20,483 nt of DNA from CADCWN01 sp039810045. Its GTDB lineage: Bacteria; Chloroflexota; Chloroflexia; Thermomicrobiales; CADCWN01. Positions 7,633-15,473 of the stretch are shown in pieces. The position numbers were made by a program, and so were the translations under genes. A model generated the notes under the pieces. That model did not search any database. It had not been told where the DNA came from and worked only from the letters and a program-made list of their open reading frames with translations. Numbering within the stretch: position 1 is the stretch's first letter; every line of letters begins with the position of its first letter. The stretch lies in the NCBI GenBank assembly GCA_039810045.1, contig JBDHWF010000074.1:1-20483 (forward strand). Direction: 5' to 3'.

Positions 7633-8421
7633 TTATCCGCGCAATAGGGTATACCCGGCATCAATGACGACCTCTGTACCCGTAATGTACCGGCTGGCAT
7701 CGGAGACGAGGTACAACACCAGGTCAGCCACCTCTGCGGGCTCAGCAACACGTCCACCCAACGGCGGGAACTTCTCTGGCAAACCCAGGTCATACCTGAC
7801 CGCATCAAGGTTACGGCGATAGGTGCGTTCGTTGATATTCGTGCGAATCGCCCCGGGGAGGATAGTGTTGACGCGGATATCCCAGCGAGCCAGTTCAAGG
7901 GCAGCCATCCGCGCAAAGACCGCCTGACCACCTTTTGAGGTGGAGTAGGCTGAATACCCCGGCAACGAGAAAAGACGGTTGCCGTTGACCGAGGCAGTGA
8001 TCACAATCGCCCCACCACCCGCCGCCCGCAGATGCGGAATACTGTGCTTGACCGTCAGAAAAGTACCAGTCAGGTTCGTATCGATCGTCTCCCGCCATTC
8101 TTCGAGCGTCATCTCTTCAATCGGCGTCTGCATCCCATTGATTCCGGCATTAGCAAAGACGATCTGCAGCCCACCAAGCGTCTCCACCGTGCGCGAGACT
8201 GCTGCGTGTACTGCCTCCTCATCCCGCACATCTGCGGCGATGGCAATCGCTCGGCCCCCAGCAGCTTCAATTGCCGCCGCGACTGCCTCGGCAGGTTCCA
8301 GTCGCAGATCGACCACGGCGACCGCTGCCCCGGCCTGCGCCAGTGTCTGACAAGTCGCTGCGCCGATCCCCGACCCGCCACCCGTAACAAGAGCCACCTG
8401 CCCGGTAAGATCAGTATTCAT
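7633..8421 (-). CDS. SDR-family oxidoreductase, first gene of SDR trio
   Basis: This classical SDR of 262 residues has TGGGSGIG at 13-20, NAG at 91-93 (FANAG rather than NNAG), Ser144, and Tyr159/Lys163 in YSTSK. The C-terminal part ends with ITGTEVVIDAGYTLLRG, normal for the family. It also has an RTNINERTYRRNLDAVRYD insertion in the substrate-loop region. Two starts are possible: ATG 8436 (weak AGAAG) and ATG 8421. The latter has GGAG 9 bases upstream and gives a typical short SDR N-terminus, so it is preferred. It would be the promoter-proximal gene of the trio. The divergent alpha/beta hydrolase begins 184 bases away, so the two could share a control region. The substrate is unknown. Confidence 0.92.
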   Translation of the reverse strand: MNTDLTGQVALVTGGGSGIGAATCQTLAQAGAAVAVVDLRLEPAEAVAAAIEAAGGRAIAIAADVRDEEAVHAAVSRTVETLGGLQIVFANAGINGMQTPIEEMTLEEWRETIDTNLTGTFLTVKHSIPHLRAAGGGAIVITASVNGNRLFSLPGYSAYSTSKGGQAVFARMAALELARWDIRVNTILPGAIRTNINERTYRRNLDAVRYDLGLPEKFPPLGGRVAEPAEVADLVLYLVSDASRYITGTEVVIDAGYTLLRG

Positions 8422-8605
8422 TGTGGGTTGCTCCATTGTCTTCTACTGCAACAACATGGTGGTTTGAGGCCAAACGTCAGGCGCTACCGATCCCAACGAT
8501 GCCGGATTATCGCATGGCATTGCCGCTTCGTCGCCTCAGATAATACTCAGGGCCAGAGATGATAGAATCACCGAACTGTAACTGATGAGCGACAGGAGGG
8601 GTAAG

Positions 8606-9424
8606 ATGGTTGCGTGGCAGGACGGCGATCTGCTTATTGATGGGCGGAAGCTCCATTACTATCGGGCGGGCACGCCGGGCAAACCAACGGTAGTTCTGCT
8701 TCACGGCTTCACCAACAACGGGCTAACCTGGACGCCACTCGCTCGAGATCTGCAAGAAGACTACGACCTGATCGCGCTCGATGCCGCAGGGCATGGCCTG
8801 TCGGATAGCCCCGGCCCGGATCCAGATCCTCACCAGCTTCGCGACGACACCATCGCCGCAATTACCAGCCTCAACGTAGACCGCCCCGCCCTGATCGGGC
8901 ATTCGATGGGGGCCGGAACCGCAGCCGCCGTGGCAGCGCAACTGGGCGATCAGATCCGCTGTGCGGTCCTCGAAGATCCGGGCTGGCGCGATGCGAATCC
9001 GTCACCAGCCTTGCCCGGTGCAGTTGGCTCACCAGAGTGGTTGGACGTGATCCGCACCTTGCCAACGTTACCGCCTGAAGAACGCCAAGCCTTGGCGATC
9101 AAAGCAAATCCCACCTGGTCGGATGAAGATCGCGCGCTCTGGATCGATTCCCGGCTACAGTTTGACCTCAGCCTGGTGGACGGACTACGACGGCGGCTCG
9201 CTACTGACTGGCGCGAAATCGCCCGTCAGATCACCTGCCCCGTCCTCCTCATCACTGCTGATCCACAGCGCGGGGCAATCGTTTCACCAGCAGCGGCTGC
9301 AGAGGCAACCAAACTCCTGCGCTCTGGGCAGGTCGTGCGCGTTGAGGGGGCCGGACACAACATCCGCCGCGACAACTATGCGCCATTCCGCGACGCCGTG
9401 ATCCCGTTTCTGAAGGCGCACTGA
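8606..9424 (+). CDS. Alpha/beta-fold hydrolase
   Basis: This is a soluble hydrolase of the alpha/beta superfamily with an intact triad: nucleophile Ser100 in GHSMG, Asp219 in ITADPQRG, and His251 in GAGHNIRRDN. HGF (33-35) provides the oxyanion hole. The 272-residue length and the lid segment between ~125 and 205 are typical of esterases, lactonases and C-C hydrolases; the exact reaction is not predictable. ATG 8606 is preferred to ATG 8585 because AGGAGG lies 6 bases before it and the extra seven residues would encode the ribosome site itself. It is divergent from the SDR trio and convergent with hutC, whose stop is 58 bases away. Pairing with SDRs might indicate a lactone or ester step after oxidation, but that is inference. 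Confidence 0.9.
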   Translation: MVAWQDGDLLIDGRKLHYYRAGTPGKPTVVLLHGFTNNGLTWTPLARDLQEDYDLIALDAAGHGLSDSPGPDPDPHQLRDDTIAAITSLNVDRPALIGHSMGAGTAAAVAAQLGDQIRCAVLEDPGWRDANPSPALPGAVGSPEWLDVIRTLPTLPPEERQALAIKANPTWSDEDRALWIDSRLQFDLSLVDGLRRRLATDWREIARQITCPVLLITADPQRGAIVSPAAAAEATKLLRSGQVVRVEGAGHNIRRDNYAPFRDAVIPFLKAH

Positions 9425-9481
9425 TTAGTCAGGCCCAGCGTTATCCCAGGCTGATCATCGGAGCGGATGAGAGCGCGCTGG

Positions 9482-10201
9482 CTACCCCAGCGCACTTTCC
9501 GCAGGGGCAAACCGCGCCACCAGGGCATGGCGGTCGCCTACATAGGTCAAGCGGACATGGGTCACTGATTGTCCCGCACTCCAGGTACGCCGCTCGATCA
9601 CCAGGCAGGGCGTACCAGAAGGGACGGCAAGGACCATCGCTGTCTCCGCGTCCGCACCAGTGGCCCGGATCCGATGCTCGGCAACGCTCCACGGCACACG
9701 ATTGAGCAGCCAGGGGCCTGGGGCGATCGCGGCGAAGTCCGCCGCCGCTGCTGCTGGCACAGTCGCCAGATTGATCAGTCGTTCTTCGAGGCAGAACGGT
9801 TGTGCGCCCGCGAAATGGCGACAGACGAGCTCTAACACTGGCCCCGCCTTCGGGGAGTCCAAGCGCTGGCGATCGGAGCCAGTGCTGAGGCGTTGGTGGC
9901 GGGCAGTGAGTTCGTAGCGATAGGGCAACCCAAGCGACTGCACCTCAGTCTTGATGTCGTGGATTTCCAACACCGCTGCTTCCGACGTTGGTTGCATCAC
10001 GAAGCTCCCCGCCCGACGGCGGCGGGTGATCAGGCCAGCCTCAGCGAGTTGGGTCAGCGCACGATGCACCGTCATACGCGAGCATCCATACTGTGCGGTT
10101 AGCTCATACTCGAATGGGATCCGATACCCTGGTGGCCACGCTCCAGAGACGATCTGCTCCTTGAGATCATCCAGGATCCGTTGCTGAAGTGAGTTCGCCA
10201 C
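9482..10201 (-). CDS. hutC: HutC-type GntR transcriptional regulator of histidine utilisation
   Basis: The protein has a GntR winged-helix DNA-binding domain (residues ~3-70, with the helix-turn-helix around YELTAQYGCSRMTVHRALTQLAEAGLI). A UTRA ligand-binding domain (~90-235) completes the HutC subfamily. HutC proteins repress hut genes and release DNA on binding urocanate. The divergent hutIHU operon strongly supports this identity, although a UTRA protein alone could sense other ligands. The start is taken as GTG 10201 (MANSLQQ), with AAGGGG ~8 bases upstream. The longer frame to 10264 adds a low-complexity Ala/Gly stretch not typical of the family. The final residues (APAESALG) end normally, 58 bases from the convergent hydrolase gene. 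Confidence 0.88.
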   Translation of the reverse strand: MANSLQQRILDDLKEQIVSGAWPPGYRIPFEYELTAQYGCSRMTVHRALTQLAEAGLITRRRRAGSFVMQPTSEAAVLEIHDIKTEVQSLGLPYRYELTARHQRLSTGSDRQRLDSPKAGPVLELVCRHFAGAQPFCLEERLINLATVPAAAAADFAAIAPGPWLLNRVPWSVAEHRIRATGADAETAMVLAVPSGTPCLVIERRTWSAGQSVTHVRLTYVGDRHALVARFAPAESALG

Positions 10202-10277
10202 CAACCACCCCTTCGTATCACCACAGCCACCAGCCAATGCGCCAGCGAGCGCGCCACCGCGCAACTGGCGTCACGAT

Positions 10278-10283
10278 AGTATA
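10278..10283 (-). promoter_or_regulatory. Possible -10 element of the hutC promoter
   Basis: TATACT reads on the minus strand about 75 bases before the hutC GTG. No good -35 is seen at 16-18 bp, so this is a weak call. Confidence 0.3.
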
Positions 10284-10379
10284 GGCCACCCACCACACCC
10301 ACAGCCGATCCCCATTGCTCCGCACGAAAGGCAGACAGAACGAGCGTAGGCAGCTACCACTACGTCGTTTGCGGAGTAA

Positions 10380-10399
10380 CACCCTCTTGACCAAGGGTG
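10380..10399. promoter_or_regulatory. Dyad overlapping a -35-like TTGACC upstream of hutI
   Basis: CACCCT (10380-10385) pairs with AGGGTG (10394-10399) across 8 bases. TTGACC (10387-10392) lies in the spacer and resembles a -35 element for the hut operon, but no strong -10 is seen at 16-18 bp. It could be a second operator half or an activator site. Confidence 0.3.
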
Positions 10400-10411
10400 A
10401 GGCATATGATT

Positions 10412-10431
10412 GAATATGTCTATACATATTC
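10412..10431. promoter_or_regulatory. Probable HutC operator (20-bp palindrome)
   Basis: GAATATGTCTATACATATTC is a near-perfect inverted repeat: nine of ten base pairs match, with the mismatch one base out from the centre. Its core GTCTATAC fits the GTxTAxAC pattern described for HutC-subfamily GntR operators. It lies between divergent hutC and hutI, ending 31 bases before the hutI ATG, where a bound repressor would block the hut promoter or early transcription. The single site may control both directions. The dyad is seen directly; the HutC assignment is inferred from family and position. Confidence 0.75.
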
Positions 10432-10462
10432 TAGCAAGTGGCGCGGGAAAGGGGAATGCGTG

Positions 10463-11695
10463 ATGCCAGCCGATCAAGCGCAGCCAGGGATTGTTCGCCT
10501 CTGGCACAACGCGAACCTTGTCACTTGCGCCAAGCAGTTTCCAGGGTTAGGGACGATCATAGACGGAGCGGTGGCGGCACGCGATGGGCGGATCGTCTAC
10601 GCTGGAGCAGCAGCAGCACTGCCGCCGATACTGCGGACCGCAGCCGAGACCATTGATTGTGCGGGGCGGTGGATTACCCCAGGCCTGATCGACTGCCACA
10701 CACACCTGGTCTACGCGGGAAATCGCGCCCATGAGTTCGAGATGCGGCTGGCAGGCGCGACCTACGAGGAAATCGCCCGTGCCGGTGGCGGAATCATCTC
10801 CTCCGTCAGGGCGCTACGCGCCGCTGGAAAGGCCGACCTGCTGCAACAAACCCTACCACGCCTCGACACCCTCATCGCTGAAGGCGTCACCACGATTGAG
10901 ATCAAATCGGGCTACGGGCTCGATCTGGTAAATGAGCGGAAAGCGCTTCAGGTCGCGCGCCAATTGGGTCAGGAGAGAGAAGTTACGGTTAAGGCGACCT
11001 TCCTCGGTGCCCACGCGCTGCCGCCAGAACGAGCGGGCGACAGTGCCGGATATATCGCCGCAATCATCGACGAGATACTCCCAATGCTCGCCAACGAGGG
11101 CCTGATTGACGCGGTCGATGGGTTCTGTGAACGAATCGCCTTCTCCCCTGCTGAAATAACGCGCGTCTTTCGCGCCGCGCAGGCGCTCGGCTTGCCAGTC
11201 AAGCTACACGCCGACCAACTCTCGAACCTCCACGGAGCGGCGCTCGCCGCAGAATTCGCCGCCTTATCAGCCGACCACCTCGAACACACCGACGAAGCGG
11301 GCGCTGCCGCCCTGGCTCGTGCTGGCACAGTCGCCGTGCTCCTGCCGGGGGCCTTCTATTTCCTGCGCGAGACTACTCGACCGCCAGTCGAGCGCTTCCG
11401 GCGTCATGGTGTCCATCTGGCGGTCGCCACCGACGCGAATCCAGGCACCTCACCACTGACCTCGCTCTTACTGGCGATGAACCTGGCCGCAACGCTCTTT
11501 GGCCTCACCGTGGAGGAATGCCTCAGCGGCGTGACCCGCGAGGCAGCGCGAGCGCTGGGAATCCTCGCCGAGACGGGAACCCTGGAACCAGGGAAATGGG
11601 CCGACCTGGCCATCTGGGATATCGAGCAGCCCGCCGAACTCGTCTATCGGCTGGGATTCAATCCACTCAACCATCGCGTTTGGAGGGGCCAATGA
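10463..11695 (+). CDS. hutI: Imidazolonepropionase
   Basis: HutI hydrolyses 4-imidazolone-5-propionate to N-formimino-L-glutamate, the third step of histidine degradation. It is a metal-dependent amidohydrolase. Expected ligands are present: His79 and His81 in DCHTHLV, His184 in GAHALP, His249 in KLHADQLS, and Asp324 in ATDANPGTS. The signatures LVYAGNRAHEFEMRLAGATYEEIARAGGGI and IEIKSGYGL are characteristic of HutI rather than other amidohydrolases. The 410-residue length matches the family. ATG 10463 is chosen because AAAGGGG sits ~9 bases upstream; the in-frame GTG at 10397 would place the operator palindrome inside the coding region. The stop overlaps the hutH start (ATGA), so translation is probably coupled. 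Confidence 0.96.
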   Translation: MPADQAQPGIVRLWHNANLVTCAKQFPGLGTIIDGAVAARDGRIVYAGAAAALPPILRTAAETIDCAGRWITPGLIDCHTHLVYAGNRAHEFEMRLAGATYEEIARAGGGIISSVRALRAAGKADLLQQTLPRLDTLIAEGVTTIEIKSGYGLDLVNERKALQVARQLGQEREVTVKATFLGAHALPPERAGDSAGYIAAIIDEILPMLANEGLIDAVDGFCERIAFSPAEITRVFRAAQALGLPVKLHADQLSNLHGAALAAEFAALSADHLEHTDEAGAAALARAGTVAVLLPGAFYFLRETTRPPVERFRRHGVHLAVATDANPGTSPLTSLLLAMNLAATLFGLTVEECLSGVTREAARALGILAETGTLEPGKWADLAIWDIEQPAELVYRLGFNPLNHRVWRGQ

Positions 11696-13233
11696 CCGCG
11701 ATCGTACTCAATCCCGGTGCTGCCACCCTCAGCGAGTGGCACACCATCTACCGAGGGGCTTGGCCAACTCTCACCGCTGAATGCTGGCCTGCCGTCGAAC
11801 AAAGCGCTGCCACCGTCGCCGCGATTATCGACCGGGGGGAGCCGGTGTATGGGATCAACACCGGATTCGGCAAACTCTCCAGCGTCCGCATCGGCGTCGC
11901 TGACCTCGCGACCCTTCAGCGAAACCTCGTGCTTTCGCACGCTGCTGGCACAGGAGAGCCCTTACCGCAGGCAATTACGCGCCTGATGATGGCGCTGAAA
12001 CTCGCCAGTCTGGCGCAGGGTGCGTCTGGTGTCCAGCCAGCCACGCTCAACCTGCTGGAAGCGATGCTCGCCCGCGACATTGTGCCAGTTGTGCCAGCGC
12101 AAGGGTCGGTTGGGGCCTCTGGCGACCTCGCCCCGCTGGCGCACATGACGGCGACGATGATGGGGGTTGGTGAGGTCTTCACACCAGCGGGCCGGATGCC
12201 AGCAGATAAGGGCTTAGCGACAGCCAGCCTGACGCCGTTAGCACTCGGCCCTAAAGAAGGTCTGGCGCTGCTCAACGGCACCCAGTTTTCAACCGCCTGT
12301 GCACTGGCTGGCCTCTTTGAGACAGAAGTCCTCTTCCAGACAGCACTCGTCACCGGGGCCCTGGCGACCGATGCGGCACGCGGCTCGGATGTCCCGTTCG
12401 ACCCACGAATCCACCAACTGCGGCAGCATCGCGGGCAGATTGAAGCAGCCGCCGCGCTACGAGCGTTGCTCGCCGGAAGCGCCATCCGCGCCTCGCATTT
12501 GGCAGGCGACGAGCGCGTGCAGGATCCTTACTGCTTGCGCTGCCAGCCCCAGGTGATGGGGGCGTGCCTCGATCTGTTACGGGCAGCAGCAGTGACGCTA
12601 GCGACAGAGGCAAATGGTATCTCGGACAACCCACTGATCTTCGCTGAAAGTGGGGAGGCCCTGTCGGGCGGGAACTTCCACGCCGAGCCAGTCGCCTTCG
12701 CTGCTGACACGATGGCGCTGGCGATCTGCGAGATCGGTTCGCTGGCCGAACGCCGGGTCGCCCTGCTCGTTGATCCCGCCCTCTCCGGCCTGCCAGCGTT
12801 CCTGACACCCAAGCCCGGTCTCAATTCTGGCTTCATGATCCCCCAGGTGACGGCAGCAGCACTCGTCTCGGAGAACAAGCAGCGCGCTTACCCAGCCAGC
12901 GTTGACTCGATTCCCACCTCGGCTAACCAGGAGGATCATGTCTCGATGGCGGCGCATGGTGCGCGCCGACTTCTGCCAATGATCGCCAATGCCACCGCTG
13001 TGATTGGTATCGAACTGCTCGCCGCCGCGCAAGGCTGCGACTTCCACCTCCCACTACGGTCAAGCACACCGCTTGAAGCAGTACGAGCGGTCACCCGGGC
13101 GGCGGTACCCACACTTGGTGAGGATCGGTATTTTCACCCTGACCTTGAAGCGGCAATCGCGCTGGTTCGCAACGGAACGATCGCGGAGGCGAGTGGCATG
13201 GCGTTACCCGGTATCGTCGAGGCGTTCGCATAA
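11692..13233 (+). CDS. hutH: Histidine ammonia-lyase (histidase)
   Basis: HutH deaminates L-histidine to trans-urocanate and ammonia, the first step of the pathway, in the cytoplasm as a homotetramer. The self-forming MIO electrophile comes from Ala142-Ser143-Gly144, here inside GSVGASGDLAPLAHM; Ser143 is the same number as in Pseudomonas putida histidase. Other family hallmarks are YGINTGFGKL near the N-terminus, NGTQFSTA, SDNPLIF, SGGNFHAEPVA and SANQEDHVSM. Length is 513 residues, normal for the family. The ATG overlaps the hutI stop by four bases (ATGA) and has GGAGGGG just upstream. In-frame codons before it belong to a different frame of hutI and are not conserved. hutU follows after 43 bases. 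Confidence 0.97.
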   Translation: MTAIVLNPGAATLSEWHTIYRGAWPTLTAECWPAVEQSAATVAAIIDRGEPVYGINTGFGKLSSVRIGVADLATLQRNLVLSHAAGTGEPLPQAITRLMMALKLASLAQGASGVQPATLNLLEAMLARDIVPVVPAQGSVGASGDLAPLAHMTATMMGVGEVFTPAGRMPADKGLATASLTPLALGPKEGLALLNGTQFSTACALAGLFETEVLFQTALVTGALATDAARGSDVPFDPRIHQLRQHRGQIEAAAALRALLAGSAIRASHLAGDERVQDPYCLRCQPQVMGACLDLLRAAAVTLATEANGISDNPLIFAESGEALSGGNFHAEPVAFAADTMALAICEIGSLAERRVALLVDPALSGLPAFLTPKPGLNSGFMIPQVTAAALVSENKQRAYPASVDSIPTSANQEDHVSMAAHGARRLLPMIANATAVIGIELLAAAQGCDFHLPLRSSTPLEAVRAVTRAAVPTLGEDRYFHPDLEAAIALVRNGTIAEASGMALPGIVEAFA

Positions 13234-13276
13234 GTCGAGATCGAAGCCCATTATTGCAAGAGAGGAGGCCCTTCTG

Positions 13277-14953
13277 ATGATCACATCCCACCAGGTCGCA
13301 CAGGCTCGTGTAATCCGCGCCCCGCGTGGTAGCGCCCTCACCGCCAAAAGCTGGCTTACCGAGGCCCCACTGCGGATGCTGATGAACAACCTCGACCCCG
13401 AAGTAGCCGAACGCCCTGCCGATCTCGTGGTCTATGGCGGCATTGGGCGGGCCGCCCGCGACTGGCCGAGCTTCGACCGTATTGTCGAAGCGCTGCGTGC
13501 GCTGGAAAGCGATGAAACGCTGCTGGTGCAATCTGGCAAGCCAGTGGGTGTCTTTCGCACGCACGCAGACGCGCCGCGCGTGCTGATCGCCAACTCGAAT
13601 CTTGTACCGCGCTGGGCCACCTGGGAACATTTCGACGAACTCGACCGCAAAGGGCTGATGATGTACGGCCAGATGACGGCTGGATCATGGATCTATATCG
13701 GCAGTCAGGGGATCGTGCAAGGCACCTATGAGACGTTCGCGGAACTTGGTCGTCAACACTACGGCGGCAACCTGGCTGGGCGCTGGATCTTGACCGCTGG
13801 CCTTGGGGGTATGGGCGGCGCGCAGCCGCTTGCCGCGACCATGGCCGGAGCCTCCTGCTTGGCGATTGAGTGCCAGCAAAGCCGGATCGATATGCGCCTA
13901 CGGACTGGCTATGTGGATCGGCAGGCCCCAGACCTGGACACCGCGCTGACTCTGCTCGAGGCCGCCCGTTCGGGGGGACAGCCAATCTCAATCGCCCTCC
14001 TCGGCAATGCCGCCGACATCTATCCCGAACTTGTACGCCGTGGCATACGCCCAGATGCCGTCACCGACCAAACCTCGGCGCATGATCCAGTCAATGGCTA
14101 TTTACCGCAGGGCTGGACCGTGGCCGAGTGGGAAGAACGGCGCCAGCGTGACCCACAGGCGGTCGCCCAGGCAGCGCGGGCTTCAATGGCCGTGCAGGTT
14201 CGCGCAATGCTGGACTTCTATCATCAGGGCATTCCAACCGTCGACTACGGCAACAATATCCGGCAGATGGCCCAGGAAGAAGGCGTCACCAACGCATTCG
14301 ACTTCCCCGGCTTTGTGCCTGCCTACATCCGCCCACTCTTCTGCCGTGGTATCGGGCCATTCCGCTGGGTTGCCCTCTCCGGCGACCCGGAAGATATCTA
14401 TCGCACCGACGCGAAGGTGAAAGAGTTACTTCCTGAGAACGCGCATTTGCATCGCTGGCTCGATCTAGCGCGTGAGCGTATCCAGTTCCAGGGGCTGCCC
14501 GCACGGATCTGCTGGGTTGGTCTCGGCGACCGCCATCGGCTGGGCCTCGCCTTCAACGAGATGGTTGCCAGCGGCGAATTGAGCGCCCCGATTGTGATCG
14601 GGCGCGACCACCTCGACGCAGGGTCAGTAGCCAGCCCCAACCGCGAGACGGAGGCAATGCAGGATGGTTCTGATGCCGTTTCGGACTGGCCCCTGCTCAA
14701 CGCGCTCCTCAACACCGCGTCCGGCGCGACCTGGGTGTCGCTGCATCATGGTGGCGGTGTCGGCATGGGCTTCTCGCAGCACGCAGGCATGGTAATCGTC
14801 TGCGACGGCACAGCCGATGCCGCCCGCCGGATTGAGCGAGTGCTGTGGAACGATCCGGCCACCGGGGTCATGCGCCACGCCGATGCAGGCTACGCCCTGG
14901 CGATCGCCTGCGCCAAAGAGCATGGCCTCAACCTACCGGGTATCCTGGAGTGA
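13277..14953 (+). CDS. hutU: Urocanate hydratase (urocanase)
   Basis: HutU converts urocanate to 4-imidazolone-5-propionate using tightly bound NAD+ as an electrophile. The 558-residue protein matches the usual ~556 length. Visible NAD-contacting motifs are YGGIGRAARDW (53-63), QMTAGSW, TAGLGGMGGAQ (173-183), LGNAADI and TDQTSAHDP (263-271). The active-site region GLPARICWVGLGDRH has Cys412, equivalent to P. putida Cys410. FCRGIGPFRWVALSGDPEDI and HHGGGVGMGFSQHAG are also canonical. ATG 13277 has GAGGAGG 8 bases upstream; the open frame extends back into hutH but is not conserved there. It is the last gene of hutIHU and is followed by a strong hairpin at 15045. No gene for formiminoglutamate breakdown follows. 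Confidence 0.97.
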   Translation: MITSHQVAQARVIRAPRGSALTAKSWLTEAPLRMLMNNLDPEVAERPADLVVYGGIGRAARDWPSFDRIVEALRALESDETLLVQSGKPVGVFRTHADAPRVLIANSNLVPRWATWEHFDELDRKGLMMYGQMTAGSWIYIGSQGIVQGTYETFAELGRQHYGGNLAGRWILTAGLGGMGGAQPLAATMAGASCLAIECQQSRIDMRLRTGYVDRQAPDLDTALTLLEAARSGGQPISIALLGNAADIYPELVRRGIRPDAVTDQTSAHDPVNGYLPQGWTVAEWEERRQRDPQAVAQAARASMAVQVRAMLDFYHQGIPTVDYGNNIRQMAQEEGVTNAFDFPGFVPAYIRPLFCRGIGPFRWVALSGDPEDIYRTDAKVKELLPENAHLHRWLDLARERIQFQGLPARICWVGLGDRHRLGLAFNEMVASGELSAPIVIGRDHLDAGSVASPNRETEAMQDGSDAVSDWPLLNALLNTASGATWVSLHHGGGVGMGFSQHAGMVIVCDGTADAARRIERVLWNDPATGVMRHADAGYALAIACAKEHGLNLPGILE

Positions 14954-15044
14954 GATCACGGTAACTTTCCAAAGATTATGCAACCGCCCTTGAAAGCCCC
15001 GCTCTAGCCCAGTGGCTGTAAACTTAGCTACAAACCCAGTATTA

Positions 15045-15080
15045 TGCCTACTCTGCTTTCAGGCGGAGTAGGCATTTTCC
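15045..15080 (+). terminator. Probable intrinsic terminator after hutU
   Basis: TGCCTACTCTGC (15045-15056) pairs with GCGGAGTAGGCA (15063-15074) as a 12-bp stem with one T-G wobble and a 6-base loop, followed on the plus strand by TTTTCCTT. The T tract is short. The minus strand has no T tract after the hairpin, so it better suits the hut transcript than the tRNA. Confidence 0.65.
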
Positions 15081-15104
15081 TTGCTATTACTAGGTTTTCC
15101 GGGG

Positions 15105-15177
15105 AGCCGACCGCGGGACTCGAACCCGCGACCTGCTGTTTACGAAACAGCTGCTCTACCAACTGAGCTAGGTCGGC
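15105..15177 (-). tRNA. tRNA-Thr (anticodon CGU)
   Basis: Read on the minus strand, a full cloverleaf is present. The acceptor stem is GCCGACC/GGTCGGC (7 bp). The D-arm is GCTC/GAGC, and the anticodon stem GCTGT/ACAGC encloses loop TTCGTAA, giving anticodon CGT (reads ACG, Thr). The T-arm is GCGGG/CCCGC with loop TTCGAGT. Length is 73 with discriminator T; CCA is not encoded, as the DNA continues CCCCGG. All stems are perfectly paired. Confidence 0.97.
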
Positions 15178-15232
15178 GTAGGAGATCGTTGTGTGGGCAC
15201 GCTGGCTTGCGCGAGCCCAAAACTCACCGCAA

Positions 15233-15260
15233 AGTATAGCGAAACTCGGCGAAATGTCCA
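15233..15260 (-). promoter_or_regulatory. Sigma70-type promoter for tRNA-Thr
   Basis: On the minus strand TGGACA (15260-15255) and TATACT (15238-15233) are separated by 16 bp. Transcription would begin near 15226, about 50 bases before the tRNA 5' end, consistent with a short processed leader. Confidence 0.65.
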
Positions 15261-15335
15261 GCAGTATTGCTGCCGTTCGGCAGGATGCGTGGGGTTGTAG
15301 CGATACGGGTCGCCGCAGGAAAAGCATTGTTGCCG

Positions 15336-15362
15336 TTGCCGATTCGCCTGCTCTGGTACAAT
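15336..15362 (+). promoter_or_regulatory. Possible azlCD promoter
   Basis: TGGTACAAT (15354-15362) is an extended -10 (TGn plus TACAAT). TTGCCG at 15336-15341 could be a -35, but the 15-bp spacing is short. It would leave a leader of about 105 bases before the azlC ATG. Confidence 0.35.
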
Positions 15363-15473
15363 GCGTGACGCCCTACTACGGCAATTGGTGTGCAGAACGA
15401 TCAGCGCCAACCTAATTTTATCGGTCATGCTGGGAGCTTCTACGATACGACACCTCAGCGAACCAAGGTAGCG

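Noticed and set aside
7979..8350. 123-codon plus-strand frame opposite the first SDR
   Set aside because: It is a shadow of the SDR reading frame with biased Ala/Ser/Arg composition and no start signal.
13004..13276. N-terminal extension of hutU into hutH
   Set aside because: The frame is open but encodes unconserved sequence. ATG 13277 has a strong ribosome site and gives the standard urocanase length.
15045..15074. Hairpin considered as terminator of the minus-strand tRNA
   Set aside because: The minus strand continues ATAATACTGGG after the stem with no T tract. The plus strand has TTTTCC, so it was assigned to hutU.
15390..15473. GTG-started extension of azlC
   Set aside because: It has no ribosome site, the peptide is polar and unconserved, and ATG 15474 fits the family better.
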